A stretch of 64,000 bases of DNA. Origin: JBEGHD01 sp049334165 (GTDB lineage Bacteria > Bacteroidota > Bacteroidia > Flavobacteriales_D > Sanyastnellaceae). Under the pieces are notes generated by a model. It was given only the letters and a program-made list of their open reading frames with translations, did not search any database and was not told the DNA's origin. Shown here piece after piece: positions 34,852 to 43,084 of the stretch. Where the stretch lies: assembly GCA_049334165.1 (NCBI GenBank), contig JBEGHD010000003.1; one strand, given 5' to 3'. The translations under genes were made by a program, and so were the position numbers. Each line of letters begins with the position of its first letter. The first letter of the stretch is position 1.

Positions 34852-36672
34852 ATGGACCTTCACGCTATCATCACCCTTGTCATAATCGTGATATCCTTTG
34901 TGCTCTTTGCCACTGAGTATTTTTCCGTAGATCACATTGCTGTAGGAATCATGGTGGCATTCGTACTAACTGGAGTTTTGGAGCCTTCAGAAAGCCTCGA
35001 AGGCTTTTCAAATACTGCAACGCTCACCGTGGCTGCCATGTTTGTGTTGGGCGACTCTCTCATAAAGACTGGAATCATAGAGAGTGTAGGTCCGTTTTTT
35101 AGAAGACTGCTGTCGAAAGGATACAAACGCTCGATCCTAAGTTTGAGCTCTTTTGTAGGAATCATTTCGGGCTTTATTAACAACACACCCGTAGTGGCCA
35201 CTTTTATCCCAATCGTTTCTGATTCCGCCAGGAAAAACAATAAACACGCCTCCAAGTATTTAATTCCGCTTTCATTCGGAGCTATCTTCGGAGGCACCTG
35301 CACGCTGATCGGTACTTCAACAAATCTACTGGTTGACGGTATCGCCAGAAACAATGGCCTCGAAGGTTTCTCTATGTTTCTGTTCGCACCTCTGGGACTG
35401 ATCTTTTTCGCTGTAGGTGTAATTTATCTGATTTTCTTCTCTAATAAACTCCTTCCCAAAAGGGAAAACCTTGAAGAGTTTGAGGAAGATAGCAGCGTGA
35501 AAGACTACCTGTCAGAGATCAAGGTGATCAAAAGAATCAATGAATATCAGGAGGGTGAGGAAAAGGAAGAGGAGAAAATCACCATCAATCAAATTTTTGA
35601 CACTGATGAGGAAGAAAAAATCGAAGTGAAACGAGTTATGCGCGATGGTGAGGTGCACAAGAAACCCCAACCCGATTTTGAGTTGAAAAAGAACGATACT
35701 CTGCTGGTGAGTGGCGACCTGAAGCACATCAAAAACATCATGAAAAACGAGTTGCTGGAAATGTCAGAAACCCTGAGCGACCGGCAATTTCCCGAAGAGG
35801 CTACCAAGGTGCTCGAAATCGTGATCATGCCCAATTCCGAATTGGTGGACAAAAAACTGGATGACCTCGATTTCTTCGATCGGTACCAGGCGCGTGTATT
35901 GGGAATTCGACAAAGGGGACGACAAAAATTCGAAGACCTCGGAGACGTTGTTCTTCGTCCGGGTGATGTGCTCTTGCTCCAGACCAACAGGGAAGGAAAT
36001 AAAATGCTTTACAAGGCTGAGAGAAAGCGAACTGCTCCATTTTTATCGCTTAGTGAAAGTGGAATTGAAAATGTGAATAAGGGAAATCTACTGAAAGTGG
36101 GAGCTGTCATTTTGGCCATTATTCTATTGGCAACATTCGAAATTGTGCCCATCGTTATTGGCTCATTTGCCGGCATTTTTGTGCTGGTTCTCATGGGGAT
36201 CATTAAAATGGAGCGAGCCTATCGGGCCATCGACTGGAAAGTCATCTTCCTCCTGGCAGGCGCCCTGAGCCTGGGAGCAGCCATGAATAAAACTGGTCTG
36301 AGTGAGATGGTTGCTGCATTCATTGAAAATCAAATCGCTGCTCAATACGGTCCTGTGGTCGTGATTTCCGTGCTCTACCTCGTCACTTCTGTTTTCACTG
36401 AAACCATGTCTAACAATGCTGCAGCCGCACTTTTGGCTCCAATTGCAATTTCACTTGCGCAATCCTCCGACCTCGACCCACTGCCATTTTTGATGGCCAT
36501 CACCTTTGCCGGCAGTGCGAGTTTTATGACTCCCATCGGCTACCAAACCAACACGATGGTTTACAGTGTGGGTAAATATGAGTTCAGGGATTTTCTCAAA
36601 ATCGGATTGCCTCTCAATCTCATTTTCTGGCTACTCGCCACTTTCCTGATTCCTGTTATTTATCCGTTCTAG
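34852..36672 (+). CDS. SLC13-family permease with central TrkA-C (RCK_C) domains
   Basis: A 606-residue inner-membrane transporter of the divalent anion:sodium (DASS/CitT) group. About five hydrophobic segments (1-200) and again about five (400-606) flank a soluble middle region (about 205-395) that contains two TrkA-C-like modules, each of the form VLEIVIMPNSELVDKKLDDLDFFDRYQARVLGI with LRPGDVLLL. Family substrates include sulfate and di- or tricarboxylates. SNNAAAALLAP and GTCTLIGTSTNLLVDG are the typical paired substrate-binding motifs (SNT). Its 3' end overlaps the convergent DUF202 gene by 42 bases. Confidence 0.93.
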   Translation: MDLHAIITLVIIVISFVLFATEYFSVDHIAVGIMVAFVLTGVLEPSESLEGFSNTATLTVAAMFVLGDSLIKTGIIESVGPFFRRLLSKGYKRSILSLSSFVGIISGFINNTPVVATFIPIVSDSARKNNKHASKYLIPLSFGAIFGGTCTLIGTSTNLLVDGIARNNGLEGFSMFLFAPLGLIFFAVGVIYLIFFSNKLLPKRENLEEFEEDSSVKDYLSEIKVIKRINEYQEGEEKEEEKITINQIFDTDEEEKIEVKRVMRDGEVHKKPQPDFELKKNDTLLVSGDLKHIKNIMKNELLEMSETLSDRQFPEEATKVLEIVIMPNSELVDKKLDDLDFFDRYQARVLGIRQRGRQKFEDLGDVVLRPGDVLLLQTNREGNKMLYKAERKRTAPFLSLSESGIENVNKGNLLKVGAVILAIILLATFEIVPIVIGSFAGIFVLVLMGIIKMERAYRAIDWKVIFLLAGALSLGAAMNKTGLSEMVAAFIENQIAAQYGPVVVISVLYLVTSVFTETMSNNAAAALLAPIAISLAQSSDLDPLPFLMAITFAGSASFMTPIGYQTNTMVYSVGKYEFRDFLKIGLPLNLIFWLLATFLIPVIYPF

Positions 36673-36978
36673 CTGCTCCTCGTTGAGACCAATAGAATCG
36701 TAAAACTTCTTTAGTTTAACTCTCAAAACGATGTACCGGACAATGCCGTAGATCAAAAGAAAGACACTGATTCCCAGAGCCACGTAGCCTGCCCAGCGCA
36801 GATTTTCGAACTGTTCTACCTCCAGCAATCCAATACCACCCAAAACCAGATATAGACTTGTTCTGATGTACGAAAAAAGTGTCCGTTCATTGGCAAGCGT
36901 AGTCCGCTGCATGGCGAGGTAGTCGCGCAAGATAATCTCGTCTTTGGTATCAAAAGTCTTTACAATTTTCGAAGACAT
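36631..36978 (-). CDS. DUF202 (YidH-like) membrane protein
   Basis: A 115-residue protein with the DUF202 core: TKDEIILRDYLAMQRTTLANERTLFSYIRTSLYLVL, where LANERT-x-L-x-Y-x-RT is the signature, and two more hydrophobic helices (WAGYVALGISVFLLIYGIVRYIVL). Function is unknown. Start choice: ATG 36978 (MSSKIVKTF) gives the family length; in-frame ATGs at 37017 and 37038 add 13-20 basic residues and could also be used. The C-terminal 14 codons overlap the SLC13 gene on the other strand. Confidence 0.85.
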   Translation of the reverse strand: MSSKIVKTFDTKDEIILRDYLAMQRTTLANERTLFSYIRTSLYLVLGGIGLLEVEQFENLRWAGYVALGISVFLLIYGIVRYIVLRVKLKKFYDSIGLNEEQLERINNRNQESGE

Positions 36979-37201
36979 TTTATTCGCAATCTTTTTTCTG
37001 CTCCACTTATCATTCATGAGTTTCGCTGTGTTAGTCATCTGAGTAGAATGAAGGTCAAGATAGATAAAGATATTTTCATATAAAACTCTCAGTCTCTTGC
37101 TCACTGAGATTCAAAGGAAGTCATCTGTTGAAACTCCACGCATCACCCAAAAACTTAACACGGCCCTCTGAACCCTCCTCATAACTCTTTGTTTTCCAGA
37201 T

Positions 37202-38149
37202 ATGAGCATTCAATTAAAATACACTGAAGATTTCTCCGATGGTCTCAAAAGATTGATGATTGACCAATGTGAAAAAGCATTGAAATTTATCGATGCAGCG
37301 AAAAACTATGAAGAGAAACATAAAGCAGTGCATGAATCTCGAAAGGCCTTCAAAAAAGTTCGCGCTTGTCTTCGTCTGGTAAGAGATTCAATCGACTTTT
37401 ACGATGAAGAGAACAAGTTTTTCCGCGATCTCGGCCGGACCATTTCTGATGTTCGTGACAGCGTGTCCAATCTCGAAACGCTGGAATTGATAAAAGAACA
37501 GTACGATGAAAACCTTTATCAGAACTCATTCCTGGAGTTGGAAAAGGATCTAAAAAACTATCGCGATGAACTAGCTGAGAAAACTTTTGAAGTGCAAAAG
37601 TGCCTCACCAATATTGAAGAGAAACTGGTGGAGAAACTAGAAGAGATTCCTGGCTGGAGAATAGAAATCGCTGGTTTTGACGATATCAAATCTGGCATTA
37701 AGAGAACCTATAAACGCGGCAGAAAAGGCAAGAAAAGAGCCGAAGAAAATGGCGCTGCCGAAGAAATTCACGAATGGCGAAAAAGAGCCAAATACCTGCG
37801 ATACCAGGTAGATGTGATCAACCGGGTATGGCCACAGGCAATTGAAGCTTACGAAGATGAACTTCACGACATCACCGATTTGCTGGGGCTTCATCACGAT
37901 TTGGAGGTCTTGAAAAAGACTATCGAAGAGCGCAAAGGTTCATTTTCCGATCCACAGGAAAAAATTCTCTTCTTCTCACTCATTGAGAAACAACAGGACT
38001 TTATGAAACGGCATGGTACGCTCAAGGGTCACCGGTGCTACTTTGATTCACCTTCCGACTTTGTTGATAGACTGGAAGTTTGCTGGAAAGCTCACCGCTC
38101 TGAGGTAGAGGATTCCCTACTGCCTGGCTCTGAAAGTTTAGAGTATTGA
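37202..38149 (+). CDS. CHAD domain protein (polyphosphate-binding type)
   Basis: A 315-residue helical protein with two CHAD half-domains. The first, about 35-90, reads KAVHESRKAFKKVRACLRLVR and DLGRTISDVRDS; the second, about 190-260, reads EIHEWRKRAKYLRYQVDVI and ELHDITDLLGLHHDLEVL. The conserved histidines and basic residues (H-E-x-R-K and H-x-WRKRAKY) are those known to bind polyphosphate. CHAD proteins locate on or act with polyphosphate granules; here there is no CYTH or ppk neighbour, so the role is inferred from family only. Confidence 0.9.
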   Translation: MSIQLKYTEDFSDGLKRLMIDQCEKALKFIDAAKNYEEKHKAVHESRKAFKKVRACLRLVRDSIDFYDEENKFFRDLGRTISDVRDSVSNLETLELIKEQYDENLYQNSFLELEKDLKNYRDELAEKTFEVQKCLTNIEEKLVEKLEEIPGWRIEIAGFDDIKSGIKRTYKRGRKGKKRAEENGAAEEIHEWRKRAKYLRYQVDVINRVWPQAIEAYEDELHDITDLLGLHHDLEVLKKTIEERKGSFSDPQEKILFFSLIEKQQDFMKRHGTLKGHRCYFDSPSDFVDRLEVCWKAHRSEVEDSLLPGSESLEY

Positions 38150-38283
38150 AAAGATAAAAATCAGTCTTAATCCCCACTCTGCTTGAACAATACTCAGGAA
38201 GAGCAAGAAAACTAAGCCTGCTGATCGATCATTACCCAGTTTGTGAATCTCCTATGGCATGACTGCTCTCATTCTCTATTTTT

Positions 38284-38315
38284 TCGCCCCAGTTCTCAAT
38301 CTCTTTCTCGCTCCA
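38284..38315. repeat. Left copy of a 32-bp direct repeat bounding the CRISPR-Cas locus
   Basis: Identical over its first 20 bases (TCGCCCCAGTTCTCAATCTC) and 29 of 32 overall to 45726-45757, in the same orientation, 7.4 kb away. On the minus strand it encodes WSE(K/E)EIENWG. All CRISPR-Cas components lie between the two copies. Confidence 0.8.
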
Positions 38316-38474
38316 CATGGTATAATTATAAAACCTGAAAGAAACAAGCCAATCCTCATGATGGAGATCCTTATACATTTTGCTAAATTGAGCAACTTGA
38401 AATAATGCTTTCAACTCACAAATCTCACGGAATAGTTTATTGAAAACTCTCAAATACTCGAAGTTCTTTATAAT

Positions 38475-38482
38475 GAGATTTG
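38475..38482 (+). promoter_or_regulatory. Weak candidate -7 box for cas9
   Basis: GAGATTTG matches TAnnTTTG except for the first base, the same deviation as in the CRISPR repeats. Transcription from it would begin near 38488 and give a cas9 leader complementary to the whole tracrRNA. No TTG lies about 19 bases upstream, so this is tentative. Confidence 0.2.
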
Positions 38483-38487
38483 ACCAA

Positions 38488-38563
38488 ACAAAAAGAGTTC
38501 CACCAGAAGCGGAACTCATAGGTTAAAAACCTTCGGCATATAGCCTTATTGTGTGAAGATTAC
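38488..38563 (-). ncRNA. tracrRNA of the type II-C CRISPR-Cas system
   Basis: Read on the minus strand the RNA begins with GTAATCTTCACACAAT (38563-38548), complementary to the first 16 nt of the crRNA repeat: eight pairs including one G-U, a 2x2 UU/UU internal loop, then six pairs. Next comes AAGGC-TATAT-GCC (GGC/GCC hairpin); the run ACAATAAGGC is the same as in Neisseria meningitidis tracrRNA as I remember it. A second small hairpin GGTT-TTT-AACC follows and then a nine-base terminator stem. A perfect TATATTTG box five bases upstream puts the start at the first anti-repeat base, giving an RNA of about 76 nt. It is antisense to the cas9 upstream region. Evidence is pairing and architecture; no transcript data. 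Confidence 0.9.
38490..38517 (-). terminator. Terminator of the tracrRNA
   Basis: On the minus strand GAGTTCCGC and GTGGAACTC form a nine-base stem with one G-U pair around the loop TTCTG, followed by TTTTT. It closes the tracrRNA and probably serves as its 3' structural stem. Confidence 0.92.
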
Positions 38564-38567
38564 GAAG

Positions 38568-38575
38568 CAAATATA
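38568..38575 (-). promoter_or_regulatory. Predicted -7 promoter box of the tracrRNA
   Basis: TATATTTG on the minus strand is a perfect TAnnTTTG match ending five bases before the anti-repeat. About 19-22 bases upstream is a poly-T run inside the first codons of cas9, with no TTG, so the -33 element is weak. Confidence 0.55.
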
Positions 38576-38588
38576 ACAAAATACTACT

Positions 38589-41500
38589 ATGAAAAAACTT
38601 GGTTTTGATCTCGGTTCAAATTCAATCGGTTGGGCACTGGTTAATGAGAAAGATGAAAAAATATTGGGAATGGGATCTGTGGTTTTCCCGATGGGAGTAA
38701 ATCTAGAGAAAGGCACAAAAGAAGTTTCTAAAAATGCTACTAGACGAGAAAAGCGTCAGTCACGAAGACAAAATTTCAGAAGAAAAATGCGAAAGGAAAT
38801 CCTTGTCAAGGAGTTAATGGCAAACGGAATGTTTCCTGATATTAACGACTTGCACAAAAAGTACTTTCCCGGAAATCAAAACAAAAGTTTCAGACAAAAG
38901 TGGCAAGACTTAATTCGACAAGTTGTGCTTTGCGAAGAATTGAGAAGCTTTTTCATGCCTGACCCTTATACATTGCGGCACAAAGCGTTCGAAGGAGCGA
39001 AACTATCGCTCTTTGAACTTGGAAGAGTTTTGTACCATTTTGCTCAGAGAAGAGGTTATAGAGAAACTTTGCAAGATCAAGATGAAGGAAAGATCTATGA
39101 AGGAAAGCCTGAAGAAGGTAAAATCGGAATAAATCAAACTAAAGAAGGTGTTGAATCTTTCAAGACATTGGGGAATTACCTTTACTTCCAAAACCCTCAT
39201 GAAGAGCGAAGAAGAAATCGATACACTCTTAGGTCAATGTATCAGGATGAGTTTGACCTTATTTGGAAAGAGCAAAGTCAATTCTACCTTGATATATTGA
39301 CAACCGACCTTTATGAAAAACTGGGCGGCAGACACAAAAGCAAAACAGATAAAAATGGTATTCTTTTCTATCAACGACCCTTGCGCTCATCGAAACATTT
39401 ACTTGGGAATTGTTCCTTTGAGACGGACAAATCAGTTTCTCCACTTTCTACACTAGATTTCGAAGAGTATCGTGCCTTTCAAAATGCGAACAACATCAAA
39501 TTCGAAAACAGACCGCTGAATGATGAGGAGCGGAGTATTGTTACAGAACTACTTCTGAGCTCTGATAAAAAAGTTGATTTCAAAAAAATCACTGGAAAGC
39601 TTGGGAAAAAAGCTGAATCGAAGTTATTTAACTTCAAAGAGGAAGACAAATTCCCAGGTTCACCTACTACAGCAAATTTCAGGAAGATCTTTAAAGACAA
39701 GTGGAACAAATTCAGTCAGAAAGAGCAGGAAGATATATGGCATGTGAAATACACTGCGGAAGATCCAGAATGGCTAGACAATTATTTGCTGAAGTTTGAA
39801 TTATCCGATAAGGATAAATCAAAGTTCAAAGCATTCAAGTTAGCCGATGGTTACAGCAACCTAAGCAGAAAGGCCACCAGAAAAATCATAGAGTTTCTCA
39901 AGAAAGGATATCAATATGACGAAGCTGTTTTGCTAGCAGGAGCAAAAGCAGCAATGAATAGCAAGTTTGAGAGACTTTCTGAAAAAGAAATCTCATTTTT
40001 TGAGGATAATGTGATTAGTGCTGCCAAGAATGGCGAAAAAGGAAAGTCCACTACGAGAATAGAGAACTTCCTCAGAGATGAATACGCAATAGATGAAAAA
40101 GGACTAAAGAAGCTATACCATCACAGCGTTCGAGAAACAGGGGATGGATCTTTGAGTTTTCTTCCTGAACCTGAGAATGTCAAAAATCCGATAGTGATGA
40201 AAGCTCTTTATGAGCTAAGGAAACTTTATAATGCAATCGTCAAAGAGTATGGAAAACCTGACCAGGTAAACATCGAACTTGCCCGGGATTTGAAAGCTAG
40301 TAAAAGCGAAAGGGACAAAATCCGAAAACAACAGCAAGAAAGGGAGACTGAAAATGACGAGATCAAAGCTAAACTAGACGAGTTTGATTTACCTCATACT
40401 GTTGAGAACATTACTAAGCTGAAGCTTTTCAAGGAGATTGAAGTGTCTGATGGTGTGGCTGTTAACCCTTTCAACCCAGAAGAGACCTTTAGTCTCTCTC
40501 AACTCTTTTCAAATGATGGTTATATTCAGATAGAACACATCATTCCTTACAGTATTTCACTCAATAACAGCTTGGCTAATAAGACCTTGTGTGATGCAGA
40601 TACAAACCGTTTGAAAGGAAACAAAACACCATTTCAATATTTTGAAAAAACTGGTGGAGACTGGGAGTCATTGAAAAGTCGAATCTTCAAAATCCTCCCC
40701 TACCATAAAGCAAAAAGGTTTATTTCTGAAAGAAATCCGGACGCAGATAGTTTTATTGAAAGACAGCTTAACGATACCAGGTATATTTCCAAGGTTTCGG
40801 CTCAATATCTACAACAAGCCTGTAAAAAAGTAGACGTCATTCAGGGAGGAGCCACTTCCCTACTCCGTTATTTCTGGGGTCTCGATGGAATTCTTGGCGA
40901 AACCTACCCCCTTGAATTACCAGATGGTGAATACCAGGCAGCCATCGATAAAGAAGGTAACGTGACTGAGGCTAGAGCATGGTCGTTTAAGTCCGGGAAA
41001 AAAGATGCAGATGCATTAGCTAAAAAGGGAAAACTAGTTAGAGGGAATGTAAAAGATGAAATTCTATATCCTATTAAAGAAAGAGACGATCATCGTCATC
41101 ATGCTATAGATGCTCTTGTTGCTGCAACTGCGAAAAAAGGGTATTTGCAAAAACTCTCGACTCTTTTAGGAGAAGGATATGAGAGGAAAAACATAAAGTA
41201 TCGTAAGGAAAACCAACTTGAACGACCGTGGGAAAACTTTTGGATGGATGCAAAGGTCGCAACGGACAGTGTCTTGGTTTATCACGATAAACGAGATCGT
41301 GTAGTTTCTAAAGTGAAGAAGAAGCTTTTCCTTCCTAATGGATCTCCTTTCACAATTGATGGAAAGCAAATTTATGGAATGGGAATGTCTGCAAGAGGAG
41401 AACTTCATAAGGAAACCGTTTATGGAGAACATCTCGATGAATATGGCAATAAAAAGTACCACGTCCGCAAGCCAATCGATACGATTCAAAATGACAAGCA

Positions 41501-42200
41501 TTTAAAAAAGGTTGTTAGTCAAAGAGTTAGAGAAGCTATCGAAAACAGGATTAAAGAGCTGTACCCAGCAGAAAAACTTGAGAATGGTGACTTGCCGAAT
41601 GGCTGGAAGCTCACCGACCTATCAACTGAAGACAAAAAAAATGTCTACTTCACGACTAATGAGCAAAACCAGAGAATACCTCAAATCTATTTGAAGAATA
41701 AAAATGGGGATCCTATTCCAGTTCGAAAAGTAAGGATGCGTGAAACAATTGGAAACGCTGTGAAGCTCAAGGAAGGTGTAAATCAATTTGTCAACCCTCA
41801 AAATAATTATATGACAATAATTTACGAAGACCACGATGGAAAATGGACCGATGAAGTAATTTCCCTTTGGAGTGCAGTTGAAAAGAAAGTTCAAGGGTTG
41901 CAAATTGACAAGCTGAATCAGGCTGAAAGGATAATAGCAAAGCTTCAAATTAATGACCTGTTCATTATTGGCTTAACAGATGATCAATTTGAAGAAATGA
42001 AATCTGATAGCGCAACACTTTGCGATTACCTGTATCGAGTTCAAAAACTTTCCTTGGGAGATTATAGCTTTAGACATCATGTTGCTACATCACTGACTAA
42101 TCCCAATGAAGAGTTGAGAATTGCCAGTTTTAAAAAATGGAAGACTCTCAATCCAATTAAAGTACAGCTTTTGCGCTTAGGGAGGATTGAGAAATGCTAA
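38589..42200 (+). CDS. cas9: CRISPR-associated endonuclease Cas9 (type II-C)
   Basis: RNA-guided DNA endonuclease, 1203 residues. RuvC-I has Asp7 in KLGFDLGSNSIGWAL; an arginine-rich bridge helix (about 51-70, RREKRQSRRQNFRRKMRK) follows; RuvC-II has Glu563 in VNIELARD; the HNH domain has E649-H650 in IQIEHIIPYS with N at SLANKTLCDADTNRLKGNKTPFQYF; RuvC-III has H838 and D841 in DDHRHHAIDALVAA. All catalytic residues are present. The length is between small II-C enzymes (about 1000-1100) and the large Bacteroidota forms (about 1400). With only cas1 and cas2 behind it, the locus is II-C. The frame overlaps cas1 by seven bases. Codon use appears more A/T-rich than neighbouring genes, suggesting acquisition. 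The first codons lie over the presumed tracrRNA promoter on the opposite strand. Confidence 0.98.
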   Translation: MKKLGFDLGSNSIGWALVNEKDEKILGMGSVVFPMGVNLEKGTKEVSKNATRREKRQSRRQNFRRKMRKEILVKELMANGMFPDINDLHKKYFPGNQNKSFRQKWQDLIRQVVLCEELRSFFMPDPYTLRHKAFEGAKLSLFELGRVLYHFAQRRGYRETLQDQDEGKIYEGKPEEGKIGINQTKEGVESFKTLGNYLYFQNPHEERRRNRYTLRSMYQDEFDLIWKEQSQFYLDILTTDLYEKLGGRHKSKTDKNGILFYQRPLRSSKHLLGNCSFETDKSVSPLSTLDFEEYRAFQNANNIKFENRPLNDEERSIVTELLLSSDKKVDFKKITGKLGKKAESKLFNFKEEDKFPGSPTTANFRKIFKDKWNKFSQKEQEDIWHVKYTAEDPEWLDNYLLKFELSDKDKSKFKAFKLADGYSNLSRKATRKIIEFLKKGYQYDEAVLLAGAKAAMNSKFERLSEKEISFFEDNVISAAKNGEKGKSTTRIENFLRDEYAIDEKGLKKLYHHSVRETGDGSLSFLPEPENVKNPIVMKALYELRKLYNAIVKEYGKPDQVNIELARDLKASKSERDKIRKQQQERETENDEIKAKLDEFDLPHTVENITKLKLFKEIEVSDGVAVNPFNPEETFSLSQLFSNDGYIQIEHIIPYSISLNNSLANKTLCDADTNRLKGNKTPFQYFEKTGGDWESLKSRIFKILPYHKAKRFISERNPDADSFIERQLNDTRYISKVSAQYLQQACKKVDVIQGGATSLLRYFWGLDGILGETYPLELPDGEYQAAIDKEGNVTEARAWSFKSGKKDADALAKKGKLVRGNVKDEILYPIKERDDHRHHAIDALVAATAKKGYLQKLSTLLGEGYERKNIKYRKENQLERPWENFWMDAKVATDSVLVYHDKRDRVVSKVKKKLFLPNGSPFTIDGKQIYGMGMSARGELHKETVYGEHLDEYGNKKYHVRKPIDTIQNDKHLKKVVSQRVREAIENRIKELYPAEKLENGDLPNGWKLTDLSTEDKKNVYFTTNEQNQRIPQIYLKNKNGDPIPVRKVRMRETIGNAVKLKEGVNQFVNPQNNYMTIIYEDHDGKWTDEVISLWSAVEKKVQGLQIDKLNQAERIIAKLQINDLFIIGLTDDQFEEMKSDSATLCDYLYRVQKLSLGDYSFRHHVATSLTNPNEELRIASFKKWKTLNPIKVQLLRLGRIEKC

Positions 42201-43081
42201 AGAAAAGTCTCTTTTTTGGAAATGCCTATCACCTAAGCGTATCAAATAATCAATTGACTATTAAGTCAAAAGATGATGCTTCGGTAAGAACTGTCCCCTC
42301 AGAAGATATTGGGTTGGTAATTTTAGAGCATCCGCAAATCACTTTCTCACAAGCCTTCGTTCAGGAGATGTCTGAACAAAATGTGGCGGTAGTCTTCTGC
42401 AATAGAAATTATTTACCTGTTTCGATGCTTTGGAATCTGGATTCGAACACTATTCAAACAGAGCGATTTAGAAACCAAATTAATGCCAGCTCTCCTCGAA
42501 AAAAGCAGTTATGGAAGCAAACAGTTAAAGCCAAGATCCGCAATCAGGCTAACGCTTTAAAATTGACACAGAAAAATGCGGAACCACTACTTCATCTCAG
42601 CAAAAAAGTACGCTCAGGTGATCCCGACAATATTGAAGGTCAAGCTGCATCGAGGTACTGGACTAGTTTTTTAGGTTCGGATTTTCAAAGAAGAAGAGAT
42701 GGGGATTCTCCAAATCCAGCTTTGAATTACGGATATATCGTTTTGAGAGCTGCAGTCGCAAGGGCTCTGTCTGGCAGCGGATTATTAGTAAGCCAGGGAA
42801 TTCATCACAGAAATCGATATAACTCGTTTTGCCTTGCAGATGATATAATGGAGCCTTACCGACCCTACGTGGATTTAATTGTTCTGTCTATGCTCGAAAG
42901 TGGTTTAGACTGCGAGAACTTAGGCAAAGAAGAGAAAGCTGAACTAATAAAAGTGTTAACAGTGGATTGCCAAATTGGTAAAAAGAAGCGTCCACTAATG
43001 GTTGCCTTAAGTGAGACTAGTTCATCATTAGTAAAATGCTTTGAAAATGAAACAAATAAGATAGTCTTCCCCGTATTGTAG
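42194..43081 (+). CDS. cas1: CRISPR-associated integrase Cas1 (type II)
   Basis: Integrates new spacers with Cas2. The 295 residues have the N-terminal beta domain (KKSLFFGNAYHLSVSNNQLTI) and the helical catalytic domain with E148 in IEGQAASRYW, H205 in GIHHRNRYNSF and E220 in DDIMEPYRPYVD, the same three positions (E149/H205/E220) used in Streptococcus pyogenes Cas1. It starts at ATG 42194 inside the cas9 end and is followed by cas2 after three bases, so the three cas genes form one operon. Confidence 0.97.
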   Translation: MLKKSLFFGNAYHLSVSNNQLTIKSKDDASVRTVPSEDIGLVILEHPQITFSQAFVQEMSEQNVAVVFCNRNYLPVSMLWNLDSNTIQTERFRNQINASSPRKKQLWKQTVKAKIRNQANALKLTQKNAEPLLHLSKKVRSGDPDNIEGQAASRYWTSFLGSDFQRRRDGDSPNPALNYGYIVLRAAVARALSGSGLLVSQGIHHRNRYNSFCLADDIMEPYRPYVDLIVLSMLESGLDCENLGKEEKAELIKVLTVDCQIGKKKRPLMVALSETSSSLVKCFENETNKIVFPVL

Positions 43082-43084
43082 CAC

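Larger units (their letters stand above)
38232..38519 (-). pseudogene. Non-functional-looking 95-codon frame with a copy of the tryptophan dioxygenase C-terminus
   Basis: The frame encodes MWSEKEIENWG near its end, matching LWSEEEIENWG at the C-terminus of the dioxygenase gene at 45.7 kb, with a 32-bp near-identical DNA match. The remainder has only weak similarity (a possible K-x-x-L-H before it) and no recognised domain. Its ATG lies inside the tracrRNA terminator hairpin, so expression would need read-through. I regard it as a remnant of the dioxygenase gene end, left outside the CRISPR island, not as a gene. A short real protein cannot be excluded. Confidence 0.45.
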
